Assembly: GCA_021820645.1 (NCBI GenBank)
Contig: JAKADJ010000166.1
Coordinates: 1 to 5,821, forward strand
Source of the DNA: Bacillota bacterium
GTDB taxonomy: Bacteria > Bacillota_E > Sulfobacillia > Sulfobacillales > Sulfobacillaceae
DNA length: 5,821 nucleotides
Direction of reading: 5' to 3'
In this document: piece after piece, positions 1 through 5,688 of the stretch
How the letters are laid out: each line of letters starts with the position of its first letter
Numbering within the stretch: the stretch's first letter is position 1
Notes under the pieces: generated by a model
Database searches by the model: none
Told to the model about the DNA's origin: nothing
Seen by the model: only the letters and a program-made list of their open reading frames with translations
Program-made: the position numbers and the translations under genes

Positions 1-1
1 A

Positions 2-661
2 CCGGCCAAACCCGGTTCCTGTGGCATGGCGCTTCCCGGTCACGCCTACGCCGTGGTCGACGATCAAGGGATACCCCTTGAAGCGGGACAAGTCTGCCAA
101 CTGGTGATCACCAAGCCCTTTCCGACGTTAGCTCGAACCATCTCGGGTGATCCCGATCGGTACCGCGCGGCCTATTTTTCGATCCCGGGTCATCCCGATT
201 GGTATGCGACGCACGATGCGGCCTTGGTAGACCATGACGGACATATCTGGGTGCTCGGGCGTATGGACGATGTTATTAATGTCGCGGCCCATCGACTGTC
301 CACCATGGAAATGGAGAGTGCCGTGCTTCAAGTACCCGAAATTGCTGAAGCGGCCGTAATCGGCCTGCCCGATGACATCAAGGGCGAAGTGCCTGTCGTC
401 ATCGTCACAACGCGCGTGCCATTGACCCAATCGGAGCTCGAGACCGCCGTGACCGACGCGATCGTGGAGCAAATCGGCAGCATCGCGCGCCCCGCTCAGA
501 TCTGGTCGGTCGATAACTTGCCTAAGACGCGTTCGGGGAAAATTGTGCGCCGGCTCCTAAGGGATCTCTTGCTGGGTGAAGCCATGCTCGGTGACCTAAG
601 CGGTGTCGAAAACGTCGAGATTTTAGACCAGTTACGCGCCGATCTGGACCCGAAGAGGTAA
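2..661 (+). CDS. Acetyl/propionyl-CoA synthetase-like (AMP-forming) enzyme, C-terminal part
   Basis: C-terminal 219 residues of an acyl-CoA synthetase of the ANL superfamily; the reading frame is open to the left edge, so the adenylation core is outside the window and the ATG at 26 is internal. These enzymes activate a short carboxylic acid with ATP to an acyl-AMP and transfer it to CoA in the cytoplasm. Visible motifs: WYATHDAAL (usual form Y.(S/T)GD; the ribose-binding Asp is kept but Gly is His), the hinge motif GRMDDVINVAAHRLS, and near the end PKTRSGKIVRR, which carries the catalytic lysine that is also the usual acetylation site. The stretch GDPDRYRAAYFS and the tail after the lysine (LGDLSGVENVEILDQL) match acetyl-CoA synthetase more than long-chain ligases. 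AAHRL instead of the usual GHRL is atypical. Acetate versus propionate specificity cannot be decided. A terminator-like hairpin lies 44 bases after the stop, so it may not share a transcript with the next gene. Confidence 0.9.
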   Translation, partial: PAKPGSCGMALPGHAYAVVDDQGIPLEAGQVCQLVITKPFPTLARTISGDPDRYRAAYFSIPGHPDWYATHDAALVDHDGHIWVLGRMDDVINVAAHRLSTMEMESAVLQVPEIAEAAVIGLPDDIKGEVPVVIVTTRVPLTQSELETAVTDAIVEQIGSIARPAQIWSVDNLPKTRSGKIVRRLLRDLLLGEAMLGDLSGVENVEILDQLRADLDPKR

Positions 662-704
662 ATTATCGGGGAGAGGGATTTGAAATAGAGCCGGGCAGAT
701 TCAT

Positions 705-741
705 GGGCCCCCTCCCCAATGACACGTCACGGAGGGGGCCC
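705..741 (+). terminator. GC-rich hairpin, possible terminator of the synthetase gene
   Basis: The arms GGGCCCCCTCC (705-715) and GGAGGGGGCCC (731-741) are perfect complements, giving an 11-bp, almost all-GC stem with a 15-base loop. It starts 44 bases after the synthetase stop codon, the expected place for a terminator. No T-run follows on either strand (the + strand continues TAGAATAATG), so it is not a textbook intrinsic terminator; it could act with Rho, protect the 3' end, or regulate. The loop holds most of TGACACGTCA, itself a small dyad, and the right arm lies between the -35 and -10 of the promoter listed next. Confidence 0.5.
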
Positions 742-747
742 TAGAAT
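719..747 (+). promoter_or_regulatory. Sigma-A-like promoter for the transporter gene
   Basis: ATGACA (719-724, five of six bases of TTGACA) and TAGAAT (742-747, five of six bases of TATAAT) are separated by exactly 17 bases. Transcription would start near 754, giving a leader of about 175 bases before the transporter ATG at 929. The -35 overlaps the small dyad TGACACGTCA (720-729), a possible operator. The whole promoter lies over the loop and right arm of the 705-741 hairpin. The match is good, but short promoter motifs occur by chance. Confidence 0.5.
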
Positions 748-766
748 AATGAGAATCGGCCCATGG

Positions 767-814
767 CCCAGCAGCCACGCGTAGATCATCAAGAACCTAC
801 TTGCGGCTGCTGGG
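767..814 (+). promoter_or_regulatory. Long hairpin in the transporter leader
   Basis: CCCAGCAGCC (767-776) pairs perfectly with GGCTGCTGGG (805-814). After one mismatch (777/804) the stem continues with C778-G803 and a G779-U802 wobble, then after another mismatch with GTAG (781-784) to CTAC (797-800), leaving a 12-base loop. In total there are 16 pairs over 48 bases. It lies in the predicted untranslated leader of the transporter gene and encodes nothing visible. Its right arm CTGGG (810-814) could instead pair with CCCAG (839-843) of the next dyad. No known riboswitch or T-box consensus was recognised. Confidence 0.5.
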
Positions 815-838
815 TGATACATCCCGATGGGTCGGCTT

Positions 839-854
839 CCCAGAATGTTCTGGG
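839..854. promoter_or_regulatory. Perfect 16-base dyad, possible operator or leader hairpin
   Basis: CCCAGAATGTTCTGGG has 7-base perfect arms around a TG centre. As DNA it has the size and symmetry of a binding site for a dimeric repressor, placed downstream of the predicted promoter and 74 bases before the transporter start codon. As RNA it would form a 6-bp stem with a 4-base loop, and it is enclosed by GTCGG (831-835) and CCGAC (869-873), which can also pair. The sequence alone does not tell which role applies. Confidence 0.45.
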
Positions 855-928
855 CCGTGCAGGAAATCCCGACAAAACCGCGAAATAACCTAAACGGCAC
901 CACTCCCTAACTTGAAAGAAGGACGGCA

Positions 929-2260
929 ATGAATCCTCCATCGATAGTACCCCGCTCTAAACGTATTTTTTACAGTGCGAATCAGTTAGGTATCAATGTG
1001 TTGTGGTACGCCTTTAACACCGTGGCGGTCTTTTTCTATGTCTCCGAAATGCACGTATCGGGTGTCATGCTGTCAATCGCGATGATTGTGTTTGGCTTTG
1101 TCAACGCCTTTTTGAATTTATTCGCAGGATACGTCAGCGATCGCACCCAAACTCGTTGGGGGCGGCGAATCCCTTATATTGCTGCCTCTGGTTTGCCATT
1201 TGGGCTCGCCTTTTTCTTCCTATTTTCTCCTCCGGCTCTGCACGGAGGCGCCTTACTCACCTATTTCTTAGTGCTCACCTTATTATTCGATGCCGCTTTT
1301 ACGTTTAACGCACTCAATATCGGGAGCCTCTTCCCGGAAATGTTCCAAGAGACCAAACTTCGCGCTCAAGTGGCCGCCCTCATGCAAGTCTTTGGTATCG
1401 TGGGGTTATTGATTGGAGTAGCTCTCTCGAAGTCTTTAGGGCAAACCCTCGGGTGGCCCTTAATGGCGCTCTTGTTTGCAGCCATTGGCGTCGTCACCAT
1501 TTACCTATCCCTGTTAGGGTCCCACGAAGATCCCCAGTATCGGGCGGATGTTGCATTTCCGTTTCGGCAGGCCTTCGTAGAAACGTTTCGCAATCGCGCC
1601 TTTGTGTTCTACGTCGTGGCCAGTTTCTTAATTCAGCTCAGCACCACCCTCTTTACTACGGTGTCGTCCTTTTATACCCAGTTTGTGGTGCCCGTATCCC
1701 CTACCGACAATTCCCTGTTTCTTGGTGGGGTGTTCATTGTCGCGCTACCGGTTGCATTTATATGGGCACGGGTCACGATCCGAATTGGGGCCACCCGGTC
1801 CACCATCATTAGCGCAATCTGGTACGCCGTGGCCATGTTGGGTTTCCTTATTGACCATTCGGCGCTGATGCTCATAATCAATGGACTGGTCTTGGGCGTG
1901 GCGGTATCTGGGTTCCTGGTGCTCATCAACATTTTGTTGGCCAACGTGATTGATTACGATGCCACCCGGACCGGGCGTCGACGCGAAGGCATGTATCTTG
2001 GCATTAACGGCTTTATCATTCGGATCGGCCTCTCGGTCAACTACCTCATCATGGCGCTGTACTTTTCCCTGAGCGGCTATAACTCACATGTAGTGGTAGA
2101 GCCCCCGAGCGCCGTGATGGGTCTTCGCATCGTGGCGGGCGCACTTCCGGTGGTCTTGATGGGTGTGGCCGTGCTCTTTTTAGGAAAATATAGACGCGTC
2201 ATTAAGACGCCGATCCTTGCGAGCCCACCCGGTTCCGAGGGGCCGGTCAACGAACTATAA
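929..2260 (+). CDS. GPH-family (MelB-like, MFS_2) sugar transporter
   Basis: A 443-residue inner-membrane protein with about twelve hydrophobic segments (roughly 20-38, 44-69, 82-100, 107-130, 147-168, 173-196, 223-250, 261-283, 287-307, 312-338, 355-382, 394-418). GPH (glycoside-pentoside-hexuronide) signatures are clear: GYVSDRTQTRWGRRIP at 67-82 after the second segment, and IDYDATRTGRRREGMYLG at 341-358 before the eleventh. Members usually import sugars or glycosides with Na+ or H+. Aligned from memory to melibiose permease MelB, positions D19, D55, D59 and D124 fall on N23, N59, N63 and A128, while K377 is R365; the usual cation and galactoside sites therefore look altered and the substrate and coupling ion are unknown. 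The start is supported by AGAAGGA (917-923), five bases before the ATG. The stop is 26 bases from the deacetylase start, so the two are probably co-transcribed. Confidence 0.88.
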   Translation: MNPPSIVPRSKRIFYSANQLGINVLWYAFNTVAVFFYVSEMHVSGVMLSIAMIVFGFVNAFLNLFAGYVSDRTQTRWGRRIPYIAASGLPFGLAFFFLFSPPALHGGALLTYFLVLTLLFDAAFTFNALNIGSLFPEMFQETKLRAQVAALMQVFGIVGLLIGVALSKSLGQTLGWPLMALLFAAIGVVTIYLSLLGSHEDPQYRADVAFPFRQAFVETFRNRAFVFYVVASFLIQLSTTLFTTVSSFYTQFVVPVSPTDNSLFLGGVFIVALPVAFIWARVTIRIGATRSTIISAIWYAVAMLGFLIDHSALMLIINGLVLGVAVSGFLVLINILLANVIDYDATRTGRRREGMYLGINGFIIRIGLSVNYLIMALYFSLSGYNSHVVVEPPSAVMGLRIVAGALPVVLMGVAVLFLGKYRRVIKTPILASPPGSEGPVNEL

Positions 2261-2261
2261 T
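2233..2261 (+). promoter_or_regulatory. Possible weak internal promoter before the deacetylase
   Basis: A perfect -10 TATAAT (2256-2261) overlaps the TAA stop of the transporter; 17 bases upstream is TTCCGA (2233-2238), only a half match to TTGACA. A transcript would start around 2268, leaving a short leader holding the AGGAGGA site. It could add deacetylase expression independent of the upstream promoter, but the weak -35 makes this tentative. Confidence 0.25.
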
Positions 2262-2273
2262 AAAATCAATGTC

Positions 2274-2280
2274 AGGAGGA
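2274..2280 (+). promoter_or_regulatory. Ribosome binding site that sets the deacetylase start
   Basis: AGGAGGA is a near-perfect Shine-Dalgarno sequence six bases before the ATG at 2287. It lies downstream of the alternative ATG at 2269, which has only the A-rich TAATAAAATCA before it. This selects 2287 as the start. Confidence 0.85.
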
Positions 2281-2286
2281 CTGTCG

Positions 2287-3054
2287 ATGCAGACACTGCC
2301 ACTCCAAAAGATGCTCGGACTACCTGACCTCCTTGAGGTCGAGTCGGTATTAGTGGTCGAGCCCCACCCCGACGACAACGAAGTAGGTGCGGGCGCCACC
2401 ATAAAGCTCCTCACCAACCGGGACATCCCTGTTATCTATGTCACAGTGACCGATGGTGGGGCCGGTGGTATTCCAAAGGCGCTATCTCGCGAGGAGACCA
2501 TCCGGATCCGTCAGCAAGAACGTTACGCGGCTAACCGATTGTTGGCCATAACTGCTAGCCACAATCTGGGGTTTCCCGATGGGGGATCTTGGACCGAACG
2601 CGACTTAGTGATGGAGCTCGTCCCGCTAATTCGTCAATATCGTCCCGACCTGGTAATGACCATTGACCCCTGTACTCCATATGCAGCACATCCCGATCAC
2701 GTCAAGACCGGGCGTGCTACGTCTACCGCTGCCACCGTGTACGCCGACAATGCTCTTTTGCTTGCTACGGAGCATCCCCCTTACTCGGTCCCACAAATAG
2801 CCTTTTATGGGACGGCCTATCCGAATCGATTCATTGATGTCACTGCCACCTGGGAAGATAAACTAAGAGCCATGCAAGCCCACGTCTCTCAATTTGACAC
2901 GCCGGACTGGCCCTTGCTATCCACCTATCTCACCGGTGAGGCGGAACGCCTTTACCATGAGCATTATGATCCGGATTCCAATGGATATGTGGAGGCATTT
3001 AAGGTGCTTTCGACTCGTCAGCTCCACTTCTTTCCGCAAGCGGTACGTAGCTAA
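2287..3054 (+). CDS. PIG-L/LmbE-family zinc-dependent N-acetyl deacetylase
   Basis: A 255-residue cytoplasmic protein, normal length for the family, with no signal peptide. PIG-L/LmbE enzymes (MshB, BshB, chitobiose deacetylases) use zinc to remove an acetyl group from N-acetylglucosamine-type substrates, releasing acetate. Numbered from the 2287 start, PHPDDNE places H27 and D30 as zinc ligands and D29 as general base; AAHPDHVKTG supplies H138 as third zinc ligand and H135 as a catalytic histidine, by analogy with MshB. TDGGAGG (55-61) follows the second strand of the Rossmann-like core. All catalytic residues are intact, so the enzyme is probably active. The start at 2287 is preferred over 2269, which would add six residues, because AGGAGGA lies between them. 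It follows the transporter by 26 bases, suggesting that it acts on what the transporter brings in. The exact substrate, such as an amino sugar, a bacillithiol precursor or a glycoconjugate, cannot be told from sequence. Confidence 0.9.
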   Translation: MQTLPLQKMLGLPDLLEVESVLVVEPHPDDNEVGAGATIKLLTNRDIPVIYVTVTDGGAGGIPKALSREETIRIRQQERYAANRLLAITASHNLGFPDGGSWTERDLVMELVPLIRQYRPDLVMTIDPCTPYAAHPDHVKTGRATSTAATVYADNALLLATEHPPYSVPQIAFYGTAYPNRFIDVTATWEDKLRAMQAHVSQFDTPDWPLLSTYLTGEAERLYHEHYDPDSNGYVEAFKVLSTRQLHFFPQAVRS

Positions 3055-3078
3055 GATTCGTCAACCCAGGAGTCGGCA

Positions 3079-3111
3079 ACATTGGGGAGCGGAGGGTTAA
3101 CGGCCCAATGT
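3079..3111. repeat. Inverted repeat between deacetylase and small membrane protein
   Basis: ACATTGGG (3079-3086) and CCCAATGT (3104-3111) are perfect 8-base complements with a 17-base spacer that contains the palindrome GTTAAC; CGG (3074-3076) and CCG (3112-3114) could extend the stem across a bulge. It sits in the 103-base gap between two same-strand genes. With no T-run it is not a clear terminator; it may be an RNA stability or attenuation hairpin, or an operator for the next gene. Confidence 0.4.
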
Positions 3112-3157
3112 CCGGCACTAAAACCGAATCGCGTCAGTCGGGAAGGATGAGAAGCAA

Positions 3158-3637
3158 ATGCAATTTCGCCGCTGGAGAATACGTAGCTTGTGGGCGCTCT
3201 TAGTCCTGGTTGTGGCCTACATGGTTTGGATTAGCGTTCCCTATTCTGTCCACCGGCACTATGAAGGTAAAATCTATGGATCAACCACCCCAGTTGCTGT
3301 TCAGATCCCAGTTACCATCAACGGCCACCTGTATCGAGGCGTGTTTCAAACCAACGAATTCATCGGTACCGTTAAAATTGGTCGGAACACCTATTCCTTC
3401 AGCACTCCACGCCAGGGGCGCATTCCGATGATGATACAACAACTCCCTCATCCGATTCCGCCGCTCTTATCGGCTTACCCGTACCAGGGCATCGTGATGC
3501 GGATCGACCGACAGCAATACGCGGTAAGCAGCGCCTTGCTTCAAATGTCGGGACATTTTAACACCATTACAGCCTTCACCCGGGCGATTTCCAAAACTTA
3601 TGGGACCCAGGCCTTTTATCGGGCGGCTTTGCGGTAG
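3158..3637 (+). CDS. Small membrane-anchored protein of unknown function
   Basis: A 159-residue basic protein without cysteine. The N-terminus has four arginines (R4, R5, R7, R9) followed by a hydrophobic segment at about 11-28, so it is probably a signal anchor with the remaining ~130 residues outside the membrane. Cleavage is unlikely: no clear signal-peptidase site is visible. Residues 36-82 (EGKIYGSTTPVAVQIPVTIN and on to NTYSF) look like alternating beta strands and resemble small secreted hypothetical proteins I have seen in Bacillota with a GK.YGST...LYR...F.G.. pattern; that similarity is from memory. A proline-rich stretch (QLPHPIPPLL, 95-104) links to a second strand-rich part. GGAAGGA (3141-3147) lies ten bases before the ATG, a slightly long spacing. 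It follows the deacetylase by 103 bases with an inverted repeat between, so co-transcription is possible but not certain. No function is assigned. Confidence 0.7.
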   Translation: MQFRRWRIRSLWALLVLVVAYMVWISVPYSVHRHYEGKIYGSTTPVAVQIPVTINGHLYRGVFQTNEFIGTVKIGRNTYSFSTPRQGRIPMMIQQLPHPIPPLLSAYPYQGIVMRIDRQQYAVSSALLQMSGHFNTITAFTRAISKTYGTQAFYRAALR

Positions 3638-3746
3638 GGTAGAGGTACCTCGTATCTCTCTCCTCGATGCCGAGCGGGGACATATGAGGCGCGGTATCAT
3701 ATGAGATTCCCAACCAAGCGAGGAGACTGGCGTCTCAGCCTGTTAT
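3638..3746. other. Convergent intergenic region with short palindromes and a direct repeat
   Basis: This 109-base gap separates the + strand genes from the converging ABC-transporter genes. It holds the perfect 10-base palindrome GAGGTACCTC (3642-3651), two copies of CATATGAG (3681-3688 and 3698-3705, 17 bases apart) and a small hairpin GAGAC-TGGC-GTCTC (3723-3736). None is followed by a convincing T-run on either strand, so no bidirectional intrinsic terminator can be named although one would be expected here. No gene is visible in it. Confidence 0.5.
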
Positions 3747-4709
3747 TCATGCTGGGTCCAGGTGAAGAAAACAGGCGGATTTGTGGTCAGGTTCCACGCT
3801 CACTAACGGGGGAGTTTCTCGATGGCATCGATCCATGACTTGCGGACAACGCGGAGCAAATGGGCACCCCACCCGATTCACTGATAGGTTCGGTGAGCCC
3901 GATTGGGTTTCCGGCAAAGTATTGGTTATGGCGCCAAGGGAGGCAGCCAGTAACAAATGCGTGTAAGGATGAGCCGGAGCACGAACCAGATTCTCTGCCG
4001 CTGCCACTTCGATAATAGTGCCGCCATACATCACTGCAATCCGATGTGCTAAATACCGCGCGGAGGCTAGGTCGTGCGTGATGTAAAGATAGGAGAGATT
4101 TCGTTGTTGTTGCAAAGATTCCAGCAATGTCAAAATTTCGGCGCGGAGAGATACATCCAGCATCGATACCGGCTCGTCTGCCACAACTAGCGTGGGATTA
4201 CCAGCCAGTGCCCGAGCTATCGCGATCCGCTGGCGTTGCCCCCCAGAAAGTTCGTGGGGATACTTTTCTTGATAGCTAGTCGGCGACAGCCCGACTTGGG
4301 TTAATAACTCAGGAACGACGCGCCTCGCCTCTAACTCCGACATGCGGCGCAGCTTCCTTAAGGGACGTTTCAGCTGATATCCCACGGTGTGAAACGGATT
4401 GAGCGATGCAAACGGATCTTGAAAAATAAGCTGGGCCTGACCATGATACTGACGTAAGGCGTCACCAGTAATTTTTGTTACATTGCGACCGTGAAAATAA
4501 AGGGAACCCTCGGCCGGTCGTAAAAGCCTAACAAGAGTCCGACCCACTGTGGTTTTACCACTACCCGATTCTCCCACCAAAGCCAAGGTCTCCCGTTCCG
4601 CAATGGTCATGCTCACCGATCGTACGGGCAAGATGTCGGGCTGTCTCCGTCGCTTAAAGCGCACAGTGACACAATCCGCTTCCAGCACCAGCTTATTGTC
4701 CTTGTCCAT
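3747..4709 (-). CDS. DppF/OppF-like ATP-binding protein of a peptide/oligosaccharide-type ABC importer
   Basis: A 320-residue cytoplasmic ATPase subunit that pairs with the DppD-like subunit to power import. Motifs in order: Walker A GESGSGKTT (46-54), Q-loop LIFQDP (Q97), signature LSGGQRQR (154-161), Walker B LVVADE (174-179), D-loop MLD (183-185), switch His H212, and the oligopeptide-transporter C-terminal domain with HPYT (247-250) and cysteines C282, C288, C295 and C313. The sequence is complete and should be functional. The frame is open up to an ATG at 4832, but the start is placed at 4709: the protein then begins MDKDNKLVLEADCV, a normal N-terminus for the family, GAGGGGGG (4725-4718) gives a ribosome site eight bases away, and the overlap with the upstream gene falls from 140 to 17 bases. 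DEPVSMLDVS instead of the common DEPVSALDVS recalls, from memory, Opp-type importers of thermophiles that carry oligosaccharides; the substrate remains undetermined. Confidence 0.92.
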   Translation of the reverse strand: MDKDNKLVLEADCVTVRFKRRRQPDILPVRSVSMTIAERETLALVGESGSGKTTVGRTLVRLLRPAEGSLYFHGRNVTKITGDALRQYHGQAQLIFQDPFASLNPFHTVGYQLKRPLRKLRRMSELEARRVVPELLTQVGLSPTSYQEKYPHELSGGQRQRIAIARALAGNPTLVVADEPVSMLDVSLRAEILTLLESLQQQRNLSYLYITHDLASARYLAHRIAVMYGGTIIEVAAAENLVRAPAHPYTHLLLAASLGAITNTLPETQSGSPNLSVNRVGCPFAPRCPQVMDRCHRETPPLVSVEPDHKSACFLHLDPA

Positions 4710-5688
4710 GAGTGATTCCCCCCTCACTAACCACGTGACATCGAATGTAGGTCCGCCCTGATCGCGAGGGCAGCGGGTTTGATCGACACCGGGCAATGTG
4801 TTTGGGGCACCGTTCGTAAAACGGGCACCCATCCCCTAACCGCAGCATATCCGGTGGTTCACCCGGGATGCCTGCGATCTGCACGCGATCGCCCAGTAAT
4901 TGCGGGATCGCCGCGATCAAGCCTTCGGTATAGGGATGATGCATCCGCGCATCCTCAGCCTTCATATTCGCGTCGGTGATTTCCAGTAGTTGTCCGGCGT
5001 ACATTACCGCAATTCGATGCGCTAGGCTTGCTACCAAACTAAAATCATGACTAATCAACAAAACTGCCAATTGTCGGTTTCGTTGAATTTCGCGAATCTC
5101 GGTCAGGATTGACCGTTGCACGACAACGTCCAGAGCCGTGGTGGGCTCATCCATAATGAGAATGGCAGGATCCAAGGCCAACGCGAGGGCAATCACCACG
5201 CGTTGCCGCATTCCTCCGGAGAGTTCATGCGGATAGTTCTCAGCAACATCCCGCTTTAGTCGCACCTGTTGGAGCAAAAATGCCGTCCGTTCTCGAATCT
5301 CCGGCAAGCTCATTCCCGGCCGATGTGCTAAGAAGGTATCGGTAAAATGCGCTTGGATGGATAGTACAGGATTTAAAGCATTCATCGAACTTTGAAACAC
5401 CATCGCTATCCGGTTCCATCGAACCTCTCGCAACTGCTCTACAGATAAGGCATAGAGATCGTGCTCACCAACGTGCACTTGACCTGAGATTTTTAGGACA
5501 TCTGGCTGGATGAGCCGCATCATCGTTTGGGCTAAGGTCGATTTGCCGCTTCCCGATTCACCGACCAACCCCAGAATCTCATCATGATAGAGGTCCAAAG
5601 AGACATCGCGAAGCGCGGGCACCACACCACGTGACGTCCGATACCCCACGTCAAGATTGGTAACCGACAGCGCAACATTATTCATCAT
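4693..5688 (-). CDS. DppD/OppD-like ATP-binding protein of a peptide/oligosaccharide-type ABC importer
   Basis: A 331-residue cytoplasmic ATPase subunit, typical length for DppD/OppD. Motifs in order: Walker A GESGSGKST (43-51), Q-loop MVFQSS (Q99), signature LSGGMRQR (156-163), Walker B ILIMDE (176-181), D-loop ALD (185-187), switch His H214, then the oligopeptide-transporter C-terminal domain with HPYT (251-254) and cysteines C288, C294, C301 and C317. In characterised DppD/OppD proteins such a cysteine group binds a [4Fe-4S] cluster, so a cluster is likely here. LSGGMRQR is characteristic of the D subunit, while the neighbour has the LSGGQRQR of the F subunit, so together they form the usual heterodimer. 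The start at 5688 is supported by AGGAG (5700-5696) seven bases upstream and by a 4-base ATGA overlap with the permease stop. A second ATG follows directly at 5685 and would remove one residue. All catalytic residues are intact. Confidence 0.93.
   Translation of the reverse strand: MMNNVALSVTNLDVGYRTSRGVVPALRDVSLDLYHDEILGLVGESGSGKSTLAQTMMRLIQPDVLKISGQVHVGEHDLYALSVEQLREVRWNRIAMVFQSSMNALNPVLSIQAHFTDTFLAHRPGMSLPEIRERTAFLLQQVRLKRDVAENYPHELSGGMRQRVVIALALALDPAILIMDEPTTALDVVVQRSILTEIREIQRNRQLAVLLISHDFSLVASLAHRIAVMYAGQLLEITDANMKAEDARMHHPYTEGLIAAIPQLLGDRVQIAGIPGEPPDMLRLGDGCPFYERCPKHIARCRSNPLPSRSGRTYIRCHVVSEGGITHGQGQ
4718..4725 (-). promoter_or_regulatory. Ribosome binding site of the DppF-like gene, inside the DppD-like gene
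   Basis: On the minus strand GAGGGGGG lies eight bases before the ATG at 4709 and inside the last codons of the DppD-like gene, whose stop codon (4693-4695) is downstream of this ATG. The arrangement implies translational coupling of the two ATPase subunits. The run of six Gs (4718-4723) is also a possible slippage or indel site. Confidence 0.6.

Noticed and set aside
128..472. 114-codon open frame on the minus strand
   Set aside because: It lies wholly inside the synthetase gene, antisense to its conserved motifs, and has no recognisable domain.
754..928. T-box or other known riboswitch in the transporter leader
   Set aside because: I could not find the T-box antiterminator consensus or the conserved core of a known riboswitch class; only the base pairing is supported.
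1453..1944. Open frames on both strands within the transporter gene
   Set aside because: They overlap the transporter, whose GPH motifs and membrane segments explain this DNA; the alternative proteins show no family features.
2894..3100. 68-codon open frame overlapping the deacetylase end
   Set aside because: It has no ribosome site and no domain, and most of it is within the well-supported deacetylase gene.
3681..3705. CATATGAG repeated twice, considered as CRISPR or an insertion scar
   Set aside because: There are only two 8-base copies with a 9-base gap, no array, and no transposase or inverted ends nearby.
3723..3736. GAGAC-TGGC-GTCTC hairpin as terminator of the ABC operon
   Set aside because: The stem is only five base pairs and no T-run follows on either strand.
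4710..4832. Upstream extension of the DppF-like protein by 41 residues
   Set aside because: The extra residues match no N-terminus of the family, and the DNA encodes the conserved cysteine-rich end of the DppD-like protein in another frame.
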